A stretch of DNA of 64,000 nt from Croceibacterium_A sp964439725 (GCA_964439725.1 CAYTPY010000002.1:8714-72713); one strand, 5' to 3'. Shown: positions 8,751 to 17,145, numbered from the stretch's first letter. Notes: generated by a model not told the origin, from the sequence alone. A program made the numbers and translations.

Positions 8751-10565
8751 ATGGAGGCGCTGCTCTTGCAGCTTACCGATTTCGCGACCGCGCCCAATCT
8801 GGTGCGGTTGTTCCTCGATCGCGCGGATCTGCGGGGGGAGCGGCCGTTTCTCGTCGCCAAGCGCGGCGGCGTCTGGACCTCGCTGAGCTGGCGCGAAGCG
8901 GCCGAGCAGGTCTGCCTGCTGGCCGAAGCGCTGCGCCGGCTGGGGCTGGAGCCGGGCGACCGCGTCGTGCTGGTGTCGGAAAACCGTCCCGAATGGGCGA
9001 TCGCCGATCTCGCGATCATGGCGGCCGGGTGCATCACCACCCCGGCCTATACGACCAACACCGAAGCCGATCACTTGCACATCCTCGAAAACAGCGGCGC
9101 GGCGGCGGTCATCGTCTCCACGCGCAAGCTGGCGGACAGGCTGCTGCCGGCGGTGATTCGCTCGGGCAGCGCGGCCCATGTCGTCGGCATCGAGCCGCTG
9201 CCCCCGGTGCAGAGCAGCTTCGCCTGCCACTCGTGGAGCGACTTGCTGGAAGGGGACGCCGCCGCCGCGCGTCTCGCGGTCGAGGCGCGCATCGCGCCGA
9301 TCGGGCGCCGCGATCCGGCTTGCATCATCTACACCAGCGGCACCAGCGGGGCGCCGCGCGGCGTGCTGCTCCACCACGGGGCGATCCTCTGCAACGTCGA
9401 CGGCGCGGCGCATATCCTGGCCGGGGACTTCGGCTGGGGCGACGAGCGGTTCCTGTCGTTCCTGCCGCTCAGCCATGCGCTCGAGCATACCGCCGGCCTG
9501 CACCTGCCGATCGGGCTGGGGGCGGAAGTCTGGTTCGCCGAAGGGCTCGACAAGCTGGCCAGCAACATGGAGGAAACCAGCCCGACCTTCATGGTCGTGG
9601 TGCCGCGGCTGTTCGAGGTGCTGCGGGCGCGGATCATCGCGCAAGTCGAGCGGCAGGGGAAAGTCGCCGGGTTCCTGCTCGACCAGGCGCTGGCGCTTTC
9701 CGAACGGCGCGCGGCGGGCCAGCGGCGGGCGAGCGACTGGCTGGTCGAGCGGCTGCTGGAGGTGACCTTGCGGCCCAAGGTGCGCCAGCGCTTCGGCGGG
9801 CGGGTCAAGGCGCTGGTCTCGGGAGGCGCGCCGCTCAATCCCGAGGTGGGCGCGTTCTTCGAAGCGATGGGCCTGGTCATGCTCCAGGGCTACGGGCAGA
9901 CCGAGGCGGCTCCGGTGGTCAGCTGCAACCATCCTTCGGCCGGGATCGACCTGTCGACGGTCGGTCCGCCGCTGCGCAACGTCGAAGTGCGGATCGCCGA
10001 GGACGGCGAGATCCTGGTGCGCGGCGAGCTGGTCATGCTCGGCTACTGGCAGAACCCGAGCGACACCGCGAAGACGGTGCGCGACGGCTGGCTCTACACC
10101 GGCGACATCGGCCACATCGACGCGGCGGGGCGGATCGTCATCACCGACCGCAAGAAGGACATCATCGTCAACGACAAAGGCGACAACATCGCCCCACAGA
10201 AGTTGGAGGGGATGTTAACCCTTCAAAGAGAAATAGCCCAAGCCATGGTCAGTGGGGACAAACGGCCTCACATCGTCGCGCTGATCGTACCGGACGCGGA
10301 ATGGGCTTGCGCGTGGGCACAGGCCAATGACGAGGCGTTCGACTTAGCGGCACTGCAAGCTCTGCCGGCGTTCCGCAGCGCGGTGCGAGCGGCGATCGAC
10401 CGGGTGAACCGCGACCTTTCTGTCATCGAAAAGGTGCGGCAGTTCGCTTTTGCGGACGAGCCCTTTACCCACGAGAACGGCGAGCTAACCCCCAGCCTCA
10501 AGATCAAGCGCCACGCTATCCGCAACCGCTACGGCAGGCGGATCGACGGGCTCTACAAGGGCTAG
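8751..10565 (+). CDS. AMP-dependent acyl-CoA synthetase (long-chain type)
   Basis: 604 aa from the ATG at 8751; a GTG at 8700 adds 17 low-complexity residues and seems less natural. It activates a carboxylic acid, probably a fatty acid, with ATP and CoA. Adenylate-forming motifs in order: CIIYTSGTSGAPRGVLLHH (about 191-209), GYGQTEAAPVVSCNHPS, WLYTGDIGHID, and ITDRKKDIIVNDKGDNIAPQKLEG, whose Lys-rich hinge is followed by the mobile C-terminal domain. Codon use changes sharply at about codon 480: 10203-10253 holds TTG, TTA, CTT, AGA, ATA and AGT close together, although the protein motif stays intact. The stop overlaps that of the convergent gene at 10562. Confidence 0.92.
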   Translation: MEALLLQLTDFATAPNLVRLFLDRADLRGERPFLVAKRGGVWTSLSWREAAEQVCLLAEALRRLGLEPGDRVVLVSENRPEWAIADLAIMAAGCITTPAYTTNTEADHLHILENSGAAAVIVSTRKLADRLLPAVIRSGSAAHVVGIEPLPPVQSSFACHSWSDLLEGDAAAARLAVEARIAPIGRRDPACIIYTSGTSGAPRGVLLHHGAILCNVDGAAHILAGDFGWGDERFLSFLPLSHALEHTAGLHLPIGLGAEVWFAEGLDKLASNMEETSPTFMVVVPRLFEVLRARIIAQVERQGKVAGFLLDQALALSERRAAGQRRASDWLVERLLEVTLRPKVRQRFGGRVKALVSGGAPLNPEVGAFFEAMGLVMLQGYGQTEAAPVVSCNHPSAGIDLSTVGPPLRNVEVRIAEDGEILVRGELVMLGYWQNPSDTAKTVRDGWLYTGDIGHIDAAGRIVITDRKKDIIVNDKGDNIAPQKLEGMLTLQREIAQAMVSGDKRPHIVALIVPDAEWACAWAQANDEAFDLAALQALPAFRSAVRAAIDRVNRDLSVIEKVRQFAFADEPFTHENGELTPSLKIKRHAIRNRYGRRIDGLYKG

Positions 10566-11089
10566 GCTGCTTCGGCCTCAACCTTTTCGGGATAGAAGCA
10601 CGGCTCGCGCTCGGACCAGCCCTGCGCTGTGGCGGCGGCTTCGCTGAGCGACTGGAGCAGCATCTTGCGGCGCCCCGGCCGGATATGCGGCAGGGCGGCG
10701 GCCCCGCAGAAGGCCGGGGGCAACCATGGGCGCGCCCTGGCCCCAAGAAGTCGCTCGTAAAGAAAGCGGTACGCGGAAAAGCTGTCGAGCTTCTCTTGGG
10801 CGAGATCGTGAGCTGTTACGCGGAGCAGCCGGCCCATGAAGTCCTGAAGGCCCTCCAACGAGGTAGCGCAAGGCACGCTGTCGCGCAGCCCGCGCAGTTC
10901 GCGATAGGCGAGGTATTGCTGGCGAATCGAGGCCTTATCGTCAAGGTCGCTCGCCCACAGCTTGAAGGCATCGCCGCGGCCCAATCCAATATCGAGCCCA
11001 CGTTCGATGAACAGTTGCTCCGCTTCAGTGAAGCTAGCGAACTCGCGCAGCTCCGAGATAGTCAACGATGCAGTTCCGGTCTTGGCCAT
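10562..11089 (-). CDS. conserved hypothetical protein
   Basis: 175 aa from the ATG at 11089. I do not recognise a named domain. It is rich in charged helices (FTEAEQLFIERGLDIGLGRGDAFKLWASDLDDKASIRQQYLAYRELRGLR-like composition, quoted only in part) and has a C-terminal tract ending CFYPEKVEAEAA. There is no signal peptide or membrane segment. It stands alone and converges exactly with the acyl-CoA synthetase, their stop codons overlapping. A TTAA-N7-TCAA sequence at 11130-11144, about 40 bases upstream of the start, is a one-mismatch fit to the CtrA box, but such matches are expected by chance about twice in a window this size. Confidence 0.7.
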   Translation of the reverse strand: MAKTGTASLTISELREFASFTEAEQLFIERGLDIGLGRGDAFKLWASDLDDKASIRQQYLAYRELRGLRDSVPCATSLEGLQDFMGRLLRVTAHDLAQEKLDSFSAYRFLYERLLGARARPWLPPAFCGAAALPHIRPGRRKMLLQSLSEAAATAQGWSEREPCFYPEKVEAEAA

Positions 11090-11165
11090 AACAGCGCTCC
11101 ATGATCAGGAGGAATGTCGCCGAACTTGGTTAACGACGGGTCAACGTGACTAGGAAGCGGCTCGG

Positions 11166-12152
11166 TTAAATCAGACCGGCAAGGGGACTGCTCGGGTCGG
11201 CGTATTTGCGCGTCGACATGCGCCCTGCAAGGTAAGCGTCACGCCCTGCCTCGACCGCCAGCTTCATCGCACGCGCCATACGGATCGGATCCTTTGCTTC
11301 GGCGATGGCTGTGTTCATCAGCACGCCGTCGCAGCCGAGCTCCATCGCGATCGCTGCATCGCTCGCGGTGCCCACCCCGGCATCGACGAGGACGGGAACT
11401 CCCGCTCCTTCCACGATTAGGCGAATTGTCACCCGGTTCTGGATGCCGAGGCCCGAGCCGATGGGCGCGCCCAGCGGCATGATCGCAACGGCGCCAGCAT
11501 CCTCGAGTTGCTTCGCGGCGATCGGATCGTCCGTACAATAGACCATGGGTTTGAAGCCTTCCGCCACCAGCACCTCGGTAGCACGAAGCGTCTCACGCAT
11601 ATCGGGATAGAGCGTGCGCGCTTCCCCAAGCACCTCGAGCTTCACGAGCTCCCAACCGCCAGCCTCCCGGGCGAGGCGCAGAGTGCGGACGGCTTCGTCG
11701 GCAGTAAAGCAGCCGGCGGTGTTAGGAAGATAAGTCACCTTCTTCGGGTCGATAAAGTCGGTGAGCATCGGCTGGTTTAGATCGGACACGTTGACGCGTC
11801 GCACCGCCACCGTGACGATCTCTGCGCCGCTCGCCTCCAGCGCAGCGGCGTTCTGCGCGAAATCCTTGTACTTGCCGGTGCCCACGATCAGGCGTGAGTG
11901 GAACGTGTGGCCCGCCACCGACCAGGTGTCGGCTCTCGGACCGTTGCCACCGCCAACGAAGTGCACGATCTCCAGCACGTCGCCTTCAGCCAGCTTTGCC
12001 TCCCCAAGCGTCGACCGGGGGGCAATCACGCCGTTGTGCTCGACTGCCACTTTTTCAGGTTGCAGGCCGAGCTCGGCGACTAGTTCGGCGATGGTGCCGG
12101 CGGCGGAACGACGTGGATCGCCGTTGATGGTCAGGTTGATATGCGCTGTCAT
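11166..12152 (-). CDS. thiSG: fused sulfur carrier ThiS and thiazole synthase ThiG
   Basis: 328 aa with two domains. Residues 1-68 are ThiS-like (INLTINGDPRRSAAGTIAELV and VEHNGVIAPRS, ending EIVHFVGGGNG). About 75-328 are ThiG, the class II TIM-barrel thiazole synthase (HSRLIVGTGKYKDF, VTVAVRRVNV, VKLEVLGEARTLYPD with the catalytic lysine, MPLGAPIGSGLGIQN, VLVDAGVGTASDAA). It builds the thiazole phosphate moiety of thiamine from 1-deoxyxylulose 5-phosphate, dehydroglycine and ThiS-bound sulfur. Free ThiS must end in Gly-Gly to be thiocarboxylated; here those glycines are internal. Such fusions are known in Proteobacteria. No thiamine-pyrophosphate riboswitch is visible upstream, where merC ends only about 20 bases away. 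Confidence 0.95.
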   Translation of the reverse strand: MTAHINLTINGDPRRSAAGTIAELVAELGLQPEKVAVEHNGVIAPRSTLGEAKLAEGDVLEIVHFVGGGNGPRADTWSVAGHTFHSRLIVGTGKYKDFAQNAAALEASGAEIVTVAVRRVNVSDLNQPMLTDFIDPKKVTYLPNTAGCFTADEAVRTLRLAREAGGWELVKLEVLGEARTLYPDMRETLRATEVLVAEGFKPMVYCTDDPIAAKQLEDAGAVAIMPLGAPIGSGLGIQNRVTIRLIVEGAGVPVLVDAGVGTASDAAIAMELGCDGVLMNTAIAEAKDPIRMARAMKLAVEAGRDAYLAGRMSTRKYADPSSPLAGLI

Positions 12153-12171
12153 GGCCGCTGCGAGATAGCGG

Positions 12172-12552
12172 TTAGCGCGCTCCGCGCAAGTTGAGGAGGT
12201 GTCCGGCGCCTACCAGCGTAACGCCGATGATCGTCAGGACGGCTTCCTCGATGCCGTGTCCGACCGCGAGAGCTCCGCCCATGAAACTGAGGCCGGTCAT
12301 CGCCACCACGAACGGAAGCGCGCGCCGATGCCTGAGAGCACCGACACCGATCGCCACGCCCGCGATGACCGTCGCTAGGGCAAGACCGGCCCGGTGGATG
12401 GCCGGATCGAGCCAAAGGCTTCCACCTAGACCGAGGCCTGCGACGATCGCTATTCCGAGAACGCAGTGCAAGGCACAGAGCCCCGAGAGGAGCAATCCCG
12501 CACGATCGAGTCGACTGCGAATCAAGGGCGGAGAGAAGTCCATGCAAGCCAT
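12172..12552 (-). CDS. MerC-domain membrane protein
   Basis: 126 aa, starting at 12552 or at Met4 (12543). It has four hydrophobic segments: about 20-40 with the cysteine pair CALHC, then 53-72, 80-100 and 103-120. The CxxxC in the first helix is where MerC proteins carry their metal-binding cysteines, although MerC of mer operons has additional conserved cysteines. There is no other mercury-resistance gene nearby, so a general metal-transport or unknown role is as likely as mercury uptake. It lies just upstream of thiSG on the same strand and is divergent from ctaA. Confidence 0.82.
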   Translation of the reverse strand: MACMDFSPPLIRSRLDRAGLLLSGLCALHCVLGIAIVAGLGLGGSLWLDPAIHRAGLALATVIAGVAIGVGALRHRRALPFVVAMTGLSFMGGALAVGHGIEEAVLTIIGVTLVGAGHLLNLRGAR

Positions 12553-12636
12553 CTATGTAACTATATAACGTCGCGCAAGTCAGCAGGTTCCGTGCTGGGG
12601 TTGCGCTTTAGCGGGGTACAGCGCAGGGAAGCTCCC

Positions 12637-13698
12637 ATGGTCGCAGAGACGGGCACGATGGCACGAAACAGCTCCCTCCATGATACACGCATACGGCCGC
12701 TGGCGTTGGCACGCTGGCTCTTGTCGGTCGCGGTGCTGGTTGTCCTGATCGTCGCGGTCGGGGGTATCACCCGGCTTACCGAAAGCGGCTTGTCGATTAC
12801 CGAGTGGAAGCCAGTGACAGGCGCGTTGCCACCACTCTCCGAAGAGCAGTGGGAGGCCGAGTTCGAACTGTACAAGCGCACTCCCGAATACCGGAATGTC
12901 ACAGGGCCCGCGGGCATGACGCTGGACGATTTCCAATTTATCTATTTTTGGGAATGGTTTCACCGCTTGGTCGGGCGGGTGATCGGCCTCGCGTTCGCGT
13001 TACCGTTGGCCTGGTACTGGGCGAAAGGAGCGATCCCGAGGGGTTACAAGCCGCGCCTCGTTGGCCTGCTGGCGCTTGGCGGCCTCCAAGGCGCCTTCGG
13101 CTGGTTTATGGTGCAGTCCGGGTTATCGGGCGAGCGCACCGACGTCAGCCATTTCTGGCTTTCAATTCACCTGCTGACCGCGCTCCTGACCTTGGCTCTC
13201 CTAGTTTGGACGGCGCTCGACATGCTTAGGCTGCACCGGAACCCTAGTGCGCGGCCAGCGCGGTTTACAGGGTTCTCCGCAGTCGTCGCGGGCGTCCTGT
13301 TCATTCAGCTTTTGCTTGGCGCCTGGGTTGCGGGCCTCAACGCCGGCCATGCCTCCGACACTTGGCCGCTGATGCAAGGCCGGCTGATACCCGAAGTCGA
13401 CTGGTCGCGCGGCATCGGTTGGGCCTTCACGCACGATCCTTTTCTCCTCCATTTCCTGCACCGGTGGTGGGCCTGGGTGGCTTTTGCCGCGCTGCTGGTA
13501 CTAGCCTCGCGGGTTCGAAGCCGCGACCCACGGGCTTCAATTGCCATACATGGCACCTTGGGAGCGCAGATCGTCCTGGGTATTGCGACGGTGCTGAGCG
13601 CGGTGAACCTAGAGCTTGCCACAATGCATCAACTGGTAGGGGCCCTGCTGGTCGCCGCAACAGCGTGGGCCGCGCATGCCCAAGGGCGCGCGGCTTGA
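12637..13698 (+). CDS. ctaA: heme A synthase (COX15/CtaA family)
   Basis: 353 aa from the ATG at 12637, behind CAGGGAA; an ATG at 12658 is an alternative. Eight transmembrane segments are expected and at least seven are visible. Conserved blocks are VVAVGGITRLTESGLSITEWKPVTG-type sequence after the first helix, YFWEWFHRLVGRVIG with a heme-ligand histidine, HFWLSIHLLTAL, LHFLHRWWAW and LATMHQLVGALL. The enzyme oxidises heme O to heme A for cytochrome aa3 oxidase. The stop overlaps the TTG start of cutA. Confidence 0.96.
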   Translation: MVAETGTMARNSSLHDTRIRPLALARWLLSVAVLVVLIVAVGGITRLTESGLSITEWKPVTGALPPLSEEQWEAEFELYKRTPEYRNVTGPAGMTLDDFQFIYFWEWFHRLVGRVIGLAFALPLAWYWAKGAIPRGYKPRLVGLLALGGLQGAFGWFMVQSGLSGERTDVSHFWLSIHLLTALLTLALLVWTALDMLRLHRNPSARPARFTGFSAVVAGVLFIQLLLGAWVAGLNAGHASDTWPLMQGRLIPEVDWSRGIGWAFTHDPFLLHFLHRWWAWVAFAALLVLASRVRSRDPRASIAIHGTLGAQIVLGIATVLSAVNLELATMHQLVGALLVAATAWAAHAQGRAA

Positions 13699-14003
13699 GC
13701 GCGCTGATTTGGTCTCCATTCGCTGACGAAGAAAGCGCAGCAACCGCGGCTTCAACACTGCTTGACGAGGGCCTGATCGCGTGCGCCAACATCCTGCCGG
13801 CCGTGCGCTCACTCTATGTCTGGAACGGTGAACGAGGCGAGGCGGCGGAAGTGGGCGCGCTGTTCAAGACCGACGCCGCACTACTCGAAGGCGCAACGGC
13901 AAGACTCGCGGAAATCCATCCTTACGAGGCTCCTGCGGTAGTCGGATGGCGGGTCGATACCGCCGCAGATGCGACGCGGCAGTGGCTGGGATCGCTGGTC
14001 TAG
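13695..14003 (+). CDS. cutA: divalent-cation tolerance protein CutA
   Basis: 102 aa when started at the TTG at 13695, whose TTGA overlaps the ctaA stop. This start gives MSALIWSPFADEESA, matching the usual CutA N-terminus and length; longer in-frame starts lie inside ctaA. CutA landmarks are GLIACANILPAVRSLYVWNGE and HPYEAPAVVGWRV. The trimeric cytosolic protein is linked to copper tolerance in E. coli, but its role is poorly defined. It is coupled to ctaA, a copper-oxidase assembly gene. Confidence 0.9.
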   Translation: MSALIWSPFADEESAATAASTLLDEGLIACANILPAVRSLYVWNGERGEAAEVGALFKTDAALLEGATARLAEIHPYEAPAVVGWRVDTAADATRQWLGSLV

Positions 14004-14008
14004 TTGCC

Positions 14009-14028
14009 GGCGGTATCATTATACCGCC
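14009..14028 (+). other. perfect 8-bp stem-loop between cutA and rplM
   Basis: GGCGGTAT (14009-14016), loop CATT, then ATACCGCC (14021-14028). It starts six bases after the cutA stop. There is no T-tract, so intrinsic termination is doubtful; it could protect the upstream mRNA end or sit in the rplM leader. A TTGACT about 20 bases downstream could be a -35 element, but no convincing -10 follows. Confidence 0.5.
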
Positions 14029-14143
14029 CCGCTAAGCCGCAGATTTGCTTGACTTCACTGCCTGATGGCGACAAATGCGCGGCTCCACGTGGGCCGAGCG
14101 AATCGGCTCCACGCCTGTGTTTCATCAACAAGGTACAAGCGCC

Positions 14144-14623
14144 ATGAAGGCCCTCAGCAAGATCACCCGGTCTATCAAGCCGGCCGAGGTCGAGAAGAAG
14201 TGGCATCTGATCGATGCCGAGGGGCTGGTCGTCGGCCGCCTCGCCGTGATCGTCGCCAATCTCCTGCGCGGCAAGCACAAGCCGAGCTTCACTCCGCATG
14301 TCGATTGCGGCGACCACGTCGTCGTGATCAACGTCGACAAGGTCGCGTTCACCGGCAACAAGCGGGACGAGAAGACCTATTACAAGCACACCGGTTATGC
14401 CGGCGGCATCAAGGCGATCACCGCTGACAAGGTGCTGGACGGCCGCTTCCCCGAGCGCGTGCTCGAGAAGGCTGTCGAGCGCATGATCCCGCGCGGCCCG
14501 CTGGGCCGTCAGCAGATGAAGGCGCTGCACCTCTACGCCGGCACCGAGCACCCACACGGGGGAACCCAGCCTGAAGTGCTCGATGTCGCTTCGCTCAATC
14601 GCAAGAACAAGGCTGCCGCATAA
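14144..14623 (+). CDS. rplM: 50S ribosomal protein L13
   Basis: 159 aa from the ATG at 14144. Recognisable blocks are KKWHLIDAEGLVVGRLAVIVANLLRGKHKPSF-type N-terminal sequence, HVDCGDHVVVINVDKVAFTGNK, YYKHTGYAGGIK and RMIPRGPLGRQQMKALHLYAGTEHPH. It is an early-binding protein of the large subunit. The codon choice is strongly biased, as expected for a highly expressed gene. Its TAA shares a base with the ATG of rpsI, so the L13-S9 operon is intact. Confidence 0.99.
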   Translation: MKALSKITRSIKPAEVEKKWHLIDAEGLVVGRLAVIVANLLRGKHKPSFTPHVDCGDHVVVINVDKVAFTGNKRDEKTYYKHTGYAGGIKAITADKVLDGRFPERVLEKAVERMIPRGPLGRQQMKALHLYAGTEHPHGGTQPEVLDVASLNRKNKAAA

Positions 14624-15150
14624 TGGCTACCGAACAGAACACCGAAACCGTCACCGATCTGGCCGATCTGGGCGCGATTGCCGGCGCTGCCGCTGCCGCA
14701 CCAGCTGGTGAGACCGCGCCCCCTTCGACTCCCGCGGTGCTGCGCGAACAGGAACTTGACGCGCAGGGCCGCGCTTACGCCACCGGCCGCCGCAAGGATG
14801 CCGTTGCCCGTGTCTGGCTGAAGCCCGGTACCGGCAAGGTCATCGTCAACGGCCGGGAGCAAGAGGTCTATTTCGCCCGTCCGACCTTGCGGTTGGTCAT
14901 CAACCAGCCCTTCCAGATCGCCGAACGTGAAGGTCAGTACGACGTCATCTGCACCGTCAAGGGCGGCGGGCTTTCCGGTCAAGCGGGCGCGGTGAAGCAC
15001 GGCATCAGCCAAGCGCTATCCAAGTACGAGCCGGCGCTGCGCAGCACGGTGAAGGCGGCCGGGTTCCTGACCCGCGATAGCCGCGTCGTCGAGCGTAAAA
15101 AGTACGGCCGGGCGAAGGCTCGCCGCAGCTTCCAGTTCTCGAAGCGCTAA
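14623..15150 (+). CDS. rpsI: 30S ribosomal protein S9
   Basis: 175 aa. The core S9 domain begins near residue 47 (AYATGRRKDAVARVWLKPGTGK) and ends in the expected basic tail RRSFQFSKR, whose last arginine contacts P-site tRNA. The first 45 residues form an acidic Ala/Pro-rich extension (TVTDLADLGAIAGAAAAAPAG), as in many alphaproteobacterial S9 proteins. It is translated with rplM; a terminator follows. Confidence 0.99.
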   Translation: MATEQNTETVTDLADLGAIAGAAAAAPAGETAPPSTPAVLREQELDAQGRAYATGRRKDAVARVWLKPGTGKVIVNGREQEVYFARPTLRLVINQPFQIAEREGQYDVICTVKGGGLSGQAGAVKHGISQALSKYEPALRSTVKAAGFLTRDSRVVERKKYGRAKARRSFQFSKR

Positions 15151-15172
15151 GGGTTCGAACCCCGAAATCTAC

Positions 15173-15202
15173 AAAGGGCGGCCTTGTTGGGCCGCCCTTT
15201 TT
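15173..15202 (+). terminator. intrinsic terminator of rplM-rpsI
   Basis: AAAGGGCGGCC (15173-15183), a six-base loop, GGCCGCCCTTT (15190-15200), continuing into a run of five T residues. It lies 22 bases after the rpsI stop. A second perfect palindrome, GGGTTCGAACCC (15151-15162), sits directly between the stop codon and this hairpin. Confidence 0.93.
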
Positions 15203-15296
15203 AGTTGGAGGCCGGCGGGAGTGGGAATTTCTCAACCTTCGAGCGCTACCGATGCGCCTCCGCCTCGGTGCCACTCACCGGGCATGGACGTGAACC

Positions 15297-16325
15297 ATGA
15301 CGAAGTTGTTCATCACCATCGACACGGAATACGAGGCGGGCTTTACGATGCGCCGCGGTCGCGATTCCCGCCAGGAGAACTACCGGCGTTCGATCGAATG
15401 CATGACCGACAGAGGCGCTGTCGGGGTCACCTACCAGCTGGACGTCTTGGACCGGTTCGACCTGAAGGCAGTATTCTTCGTCGATCCGATGCCAGCCTTG
15501 ATATGGGGTGTAGCTGCGATCGAAGACATCGTCGGTCCCATTATCGAACGTGGTCACGACGTCCAACTTCACCTTCATCCCGAATGGCTAGCCCTTGCTG
15601 GAACGAACAATCTGCTTCCCGGCCGCACCGGCGCCAACATGAAAGATTTCACCTTCGACGAGCAATGTGTGCTGATCGACTACGCGGCTGCCACGCTGGC
15701 CGCCGCCGGCGCTCCGGCGCCGATCGCTTTTCGTGCCGGCAACTACGGCGCGAACGATGATACCCTTCGAGCTCTCGCAGCGCTCGGGTTGGCCTATGAC
15801 AGCAGCCACTGCCCGGGCATTGTCGACTCTGCTTGCAAGATCAGCCTTGGTCCAGATGATCGGCACCCAATCGAGTATTGCGGGGTCATCGAGGTCCCCA
15901 CCGGTTGCATTGGTGGTCCCGGTGGCCTCCGCCATGCCCAACTCACTGCTTTGTCCGTACGCGAGTTGCTTGCCGCTTTGCAGCACGCGCGGAATCATCG
16001 AATCGCCGATTTCACGTTAGTATCTCACAGCTTCGAACTGCTGAGCCGAGACCGCACCCGGACCAACCGGATCGTGAAGCGGAGGTTTGAACGCTTTTGC
16101 GAAGGGGTCTCCGCCATTGATGGTCTGACTACAGCGACTTACGCAACGATGCCGCCGGCTATCTCGCTGGCGGCAGGGCCTCGGCCGGTGCTGCCCTTCA
16201 ACGGGGCCCGGACCGCACTGCGGATAGCCGAACAAGCCGTCGTCAATGCACTCTACGGCGAACCGCGGGCTCGGATGGGCGTGCCGATCAATGCACCGGC
16301 GGATCGGTGCGCGGCACCTGGTTGA
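15297..16325 (+). CDS. polysaccharide deacetylase family protein
   Basis: 342 aa. The N-terminus KLFITIDTEYEAG carries the Asp of a carbohydrate-esterase-4-type fold. HDVQLHLHPEW (about 88-98) supplies the metal-binding histidines, RAGNYGANDDTLRALAALGLAYDSS (in part) is the WalW/deacetylase-like block, and TLVSHSFELLSRDR gives a further histidine. Family enzymes remove N- or O-acetyl groups from cell-surface sugars; the substrate is unknown. There is no signal peptide, so a cytosolic sugar or lipid-linked substrate is possible. The last 38 bases overlap the convergent phosphoesterase gene. Confidence 0.82.
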   Translation: MTKLFITIDTEYEAGFTMRRGRDSRQENYRRSIECMTDRGAVGVTYQLDVLDRFDLKAVFFVDPMPALIWGVAAIEDIVGPIIERGHDVQLHLHPEWLALAGTNNLLPGRTGANMKDFTFDEQCVLIDYAAATLAAAGAPAPIAFRAGNYGANDDTLRALAALGLAYDSSHCPGIVDSACKISLGPDDRHPIEYCGVIEVPTGCIGGPGGLRHAQLTALSVRELLAALQHARNHRIADFTLVSHSFELLSRDRTRTNRIVKRRFERFCEGVSAIDGLTTATYATMPPAISLAAGPRPVLPFNGARTALRIAEQAVVNALYGEPRARMGVPINAPADRCAAPG

Positions 16326-17145
16326 CTGGCGCCACCGGCTCGCCGGGTTCGCGTGGCGGCAGGGCGTTCTCGGGCACATCGTCGATCTGCATTGCTTCTG
16401 TCGGCACTTCGTCGAGGTTGCGGGCCAGGACCTTTAGAGACGCACCGTCCCAGGTGATCTCGTTGAAGCTAGGTGGGGTCGATCGTACCCGCTGCGACAG
16501 CGTGCCCGCGCCTATCATCCGAACCGGGCCATTGTCGGTCTCTTCGACAAGATCGAACGGGTCATGCACGTGGCCGCTCAACACTCCGAGTACCCGTCTT
16601 TGGGCGAGTTCACACAGCGCCTTGTAGCCGTTGGCGGTGAGCGCAGTGCCCTTGGTGCCTACTTCGCGTAGCGGGTGATGCACGGTGACCAGCGCCTTCG
16701 TGCCTTCCGGCAGGTCATCGAGCGCGGTCAGGCACTTCCGCAACGCCGAACGGCTGACCCATCCCTTCGACCAGTTGAGCCGCGGTTGCGCCCGCACCGC
16801 CGTCTTGAGCGGCACGATGGCCAGTCCCGGAAGGTCGATTTCTCGCTGAATAAGGTTCTGAATACCCTGAAAACGCCGATAGGGCGCGAAGAAGCGCTCG
16901 ATCGGGTTGAAGTAAGGCATGTCGTGATTCCCGATCTCCACCGTAACCGGCACGTCGAGCGACTGGATCCAATGACAAGCGGCTGCATATTCGCGCCGCC
17001 GCGCCCGCATCGTGAGGTCGCCGGTAATCGCCACCGCGGCAGGCCGCTGTTCGGCAATCTCCTGCTTCACCCAGTCGAGCGCCTTGTTATCCTCGAGCCC
17101 GAAATGAATGTCGCTTAAATGGAAAAGTTTGGTTTCAGTCGCCAT
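16288..17145 (-). CDS. calcineurin-like metallophosphoesterase
   Basis: 285 aa. The dimetal motifs are in order: DIHFG (12-16), TGDLT (41-45), GNHD (72-75), VHHPL and SGHVHDPF. These place it in the cyclic-nucleotide-phosphodiesterase-like branch of the superfamily, but the substrate cannot be told. The C-terminal 25 residues are Pro-rich and lie in the overlap with the deacetylase gene. Its start overlaps by 11 bases the lipid-kinase gene just upstream, so the two form an operon. Confidence 0.88.
   Translation of the reverse strand: MATETKLFHLSDIHFGLEDNKALDWVKQEIAEQRPAAVAITGDLTMRARRREYAAACHWIQSLDVPVTVEIGNHDMPYFNPIERFFAPYRRFQGIQNLIQREIDLPGLAIVPLKTAVRAQPRLNWSKGWVSRSALRKCLTALDDLPEGTKALVTVHHPLREVGTKGTALTANGYKALCELAQRRVLGVLSGHVHDPFDLVEETDNGPVRMIGAGTLSQRVRSTPPSFNEITWDGASLKVLARNLDEVPTEAMQIDDVPENALPPREPGEPVAPVNQVPRTDPPVH

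Noticed and set aside
8354..10330. 658-codon plus-strand frame overlapping the acyl-CoA synthetase
   Set aside because: Arg/Gly/Ala-rich out-of-frame shadow; the real frame carries the adenylate-forming motifs.
11090..12200. Search for a thiamine-pyrophosphate riboswitch around thiSG
   Set aside because: The upstream gap to merC is only about 20 bases and no TPP-box-like sequence is seen.
15151..15162. GGGTTCGAACCC, like a tRNA T-arm, as a tRNA fragment or att site
   Set aside because: No acceptor or anticodon arm nearby; it is a simple palindrome just before the rpsI terminator.
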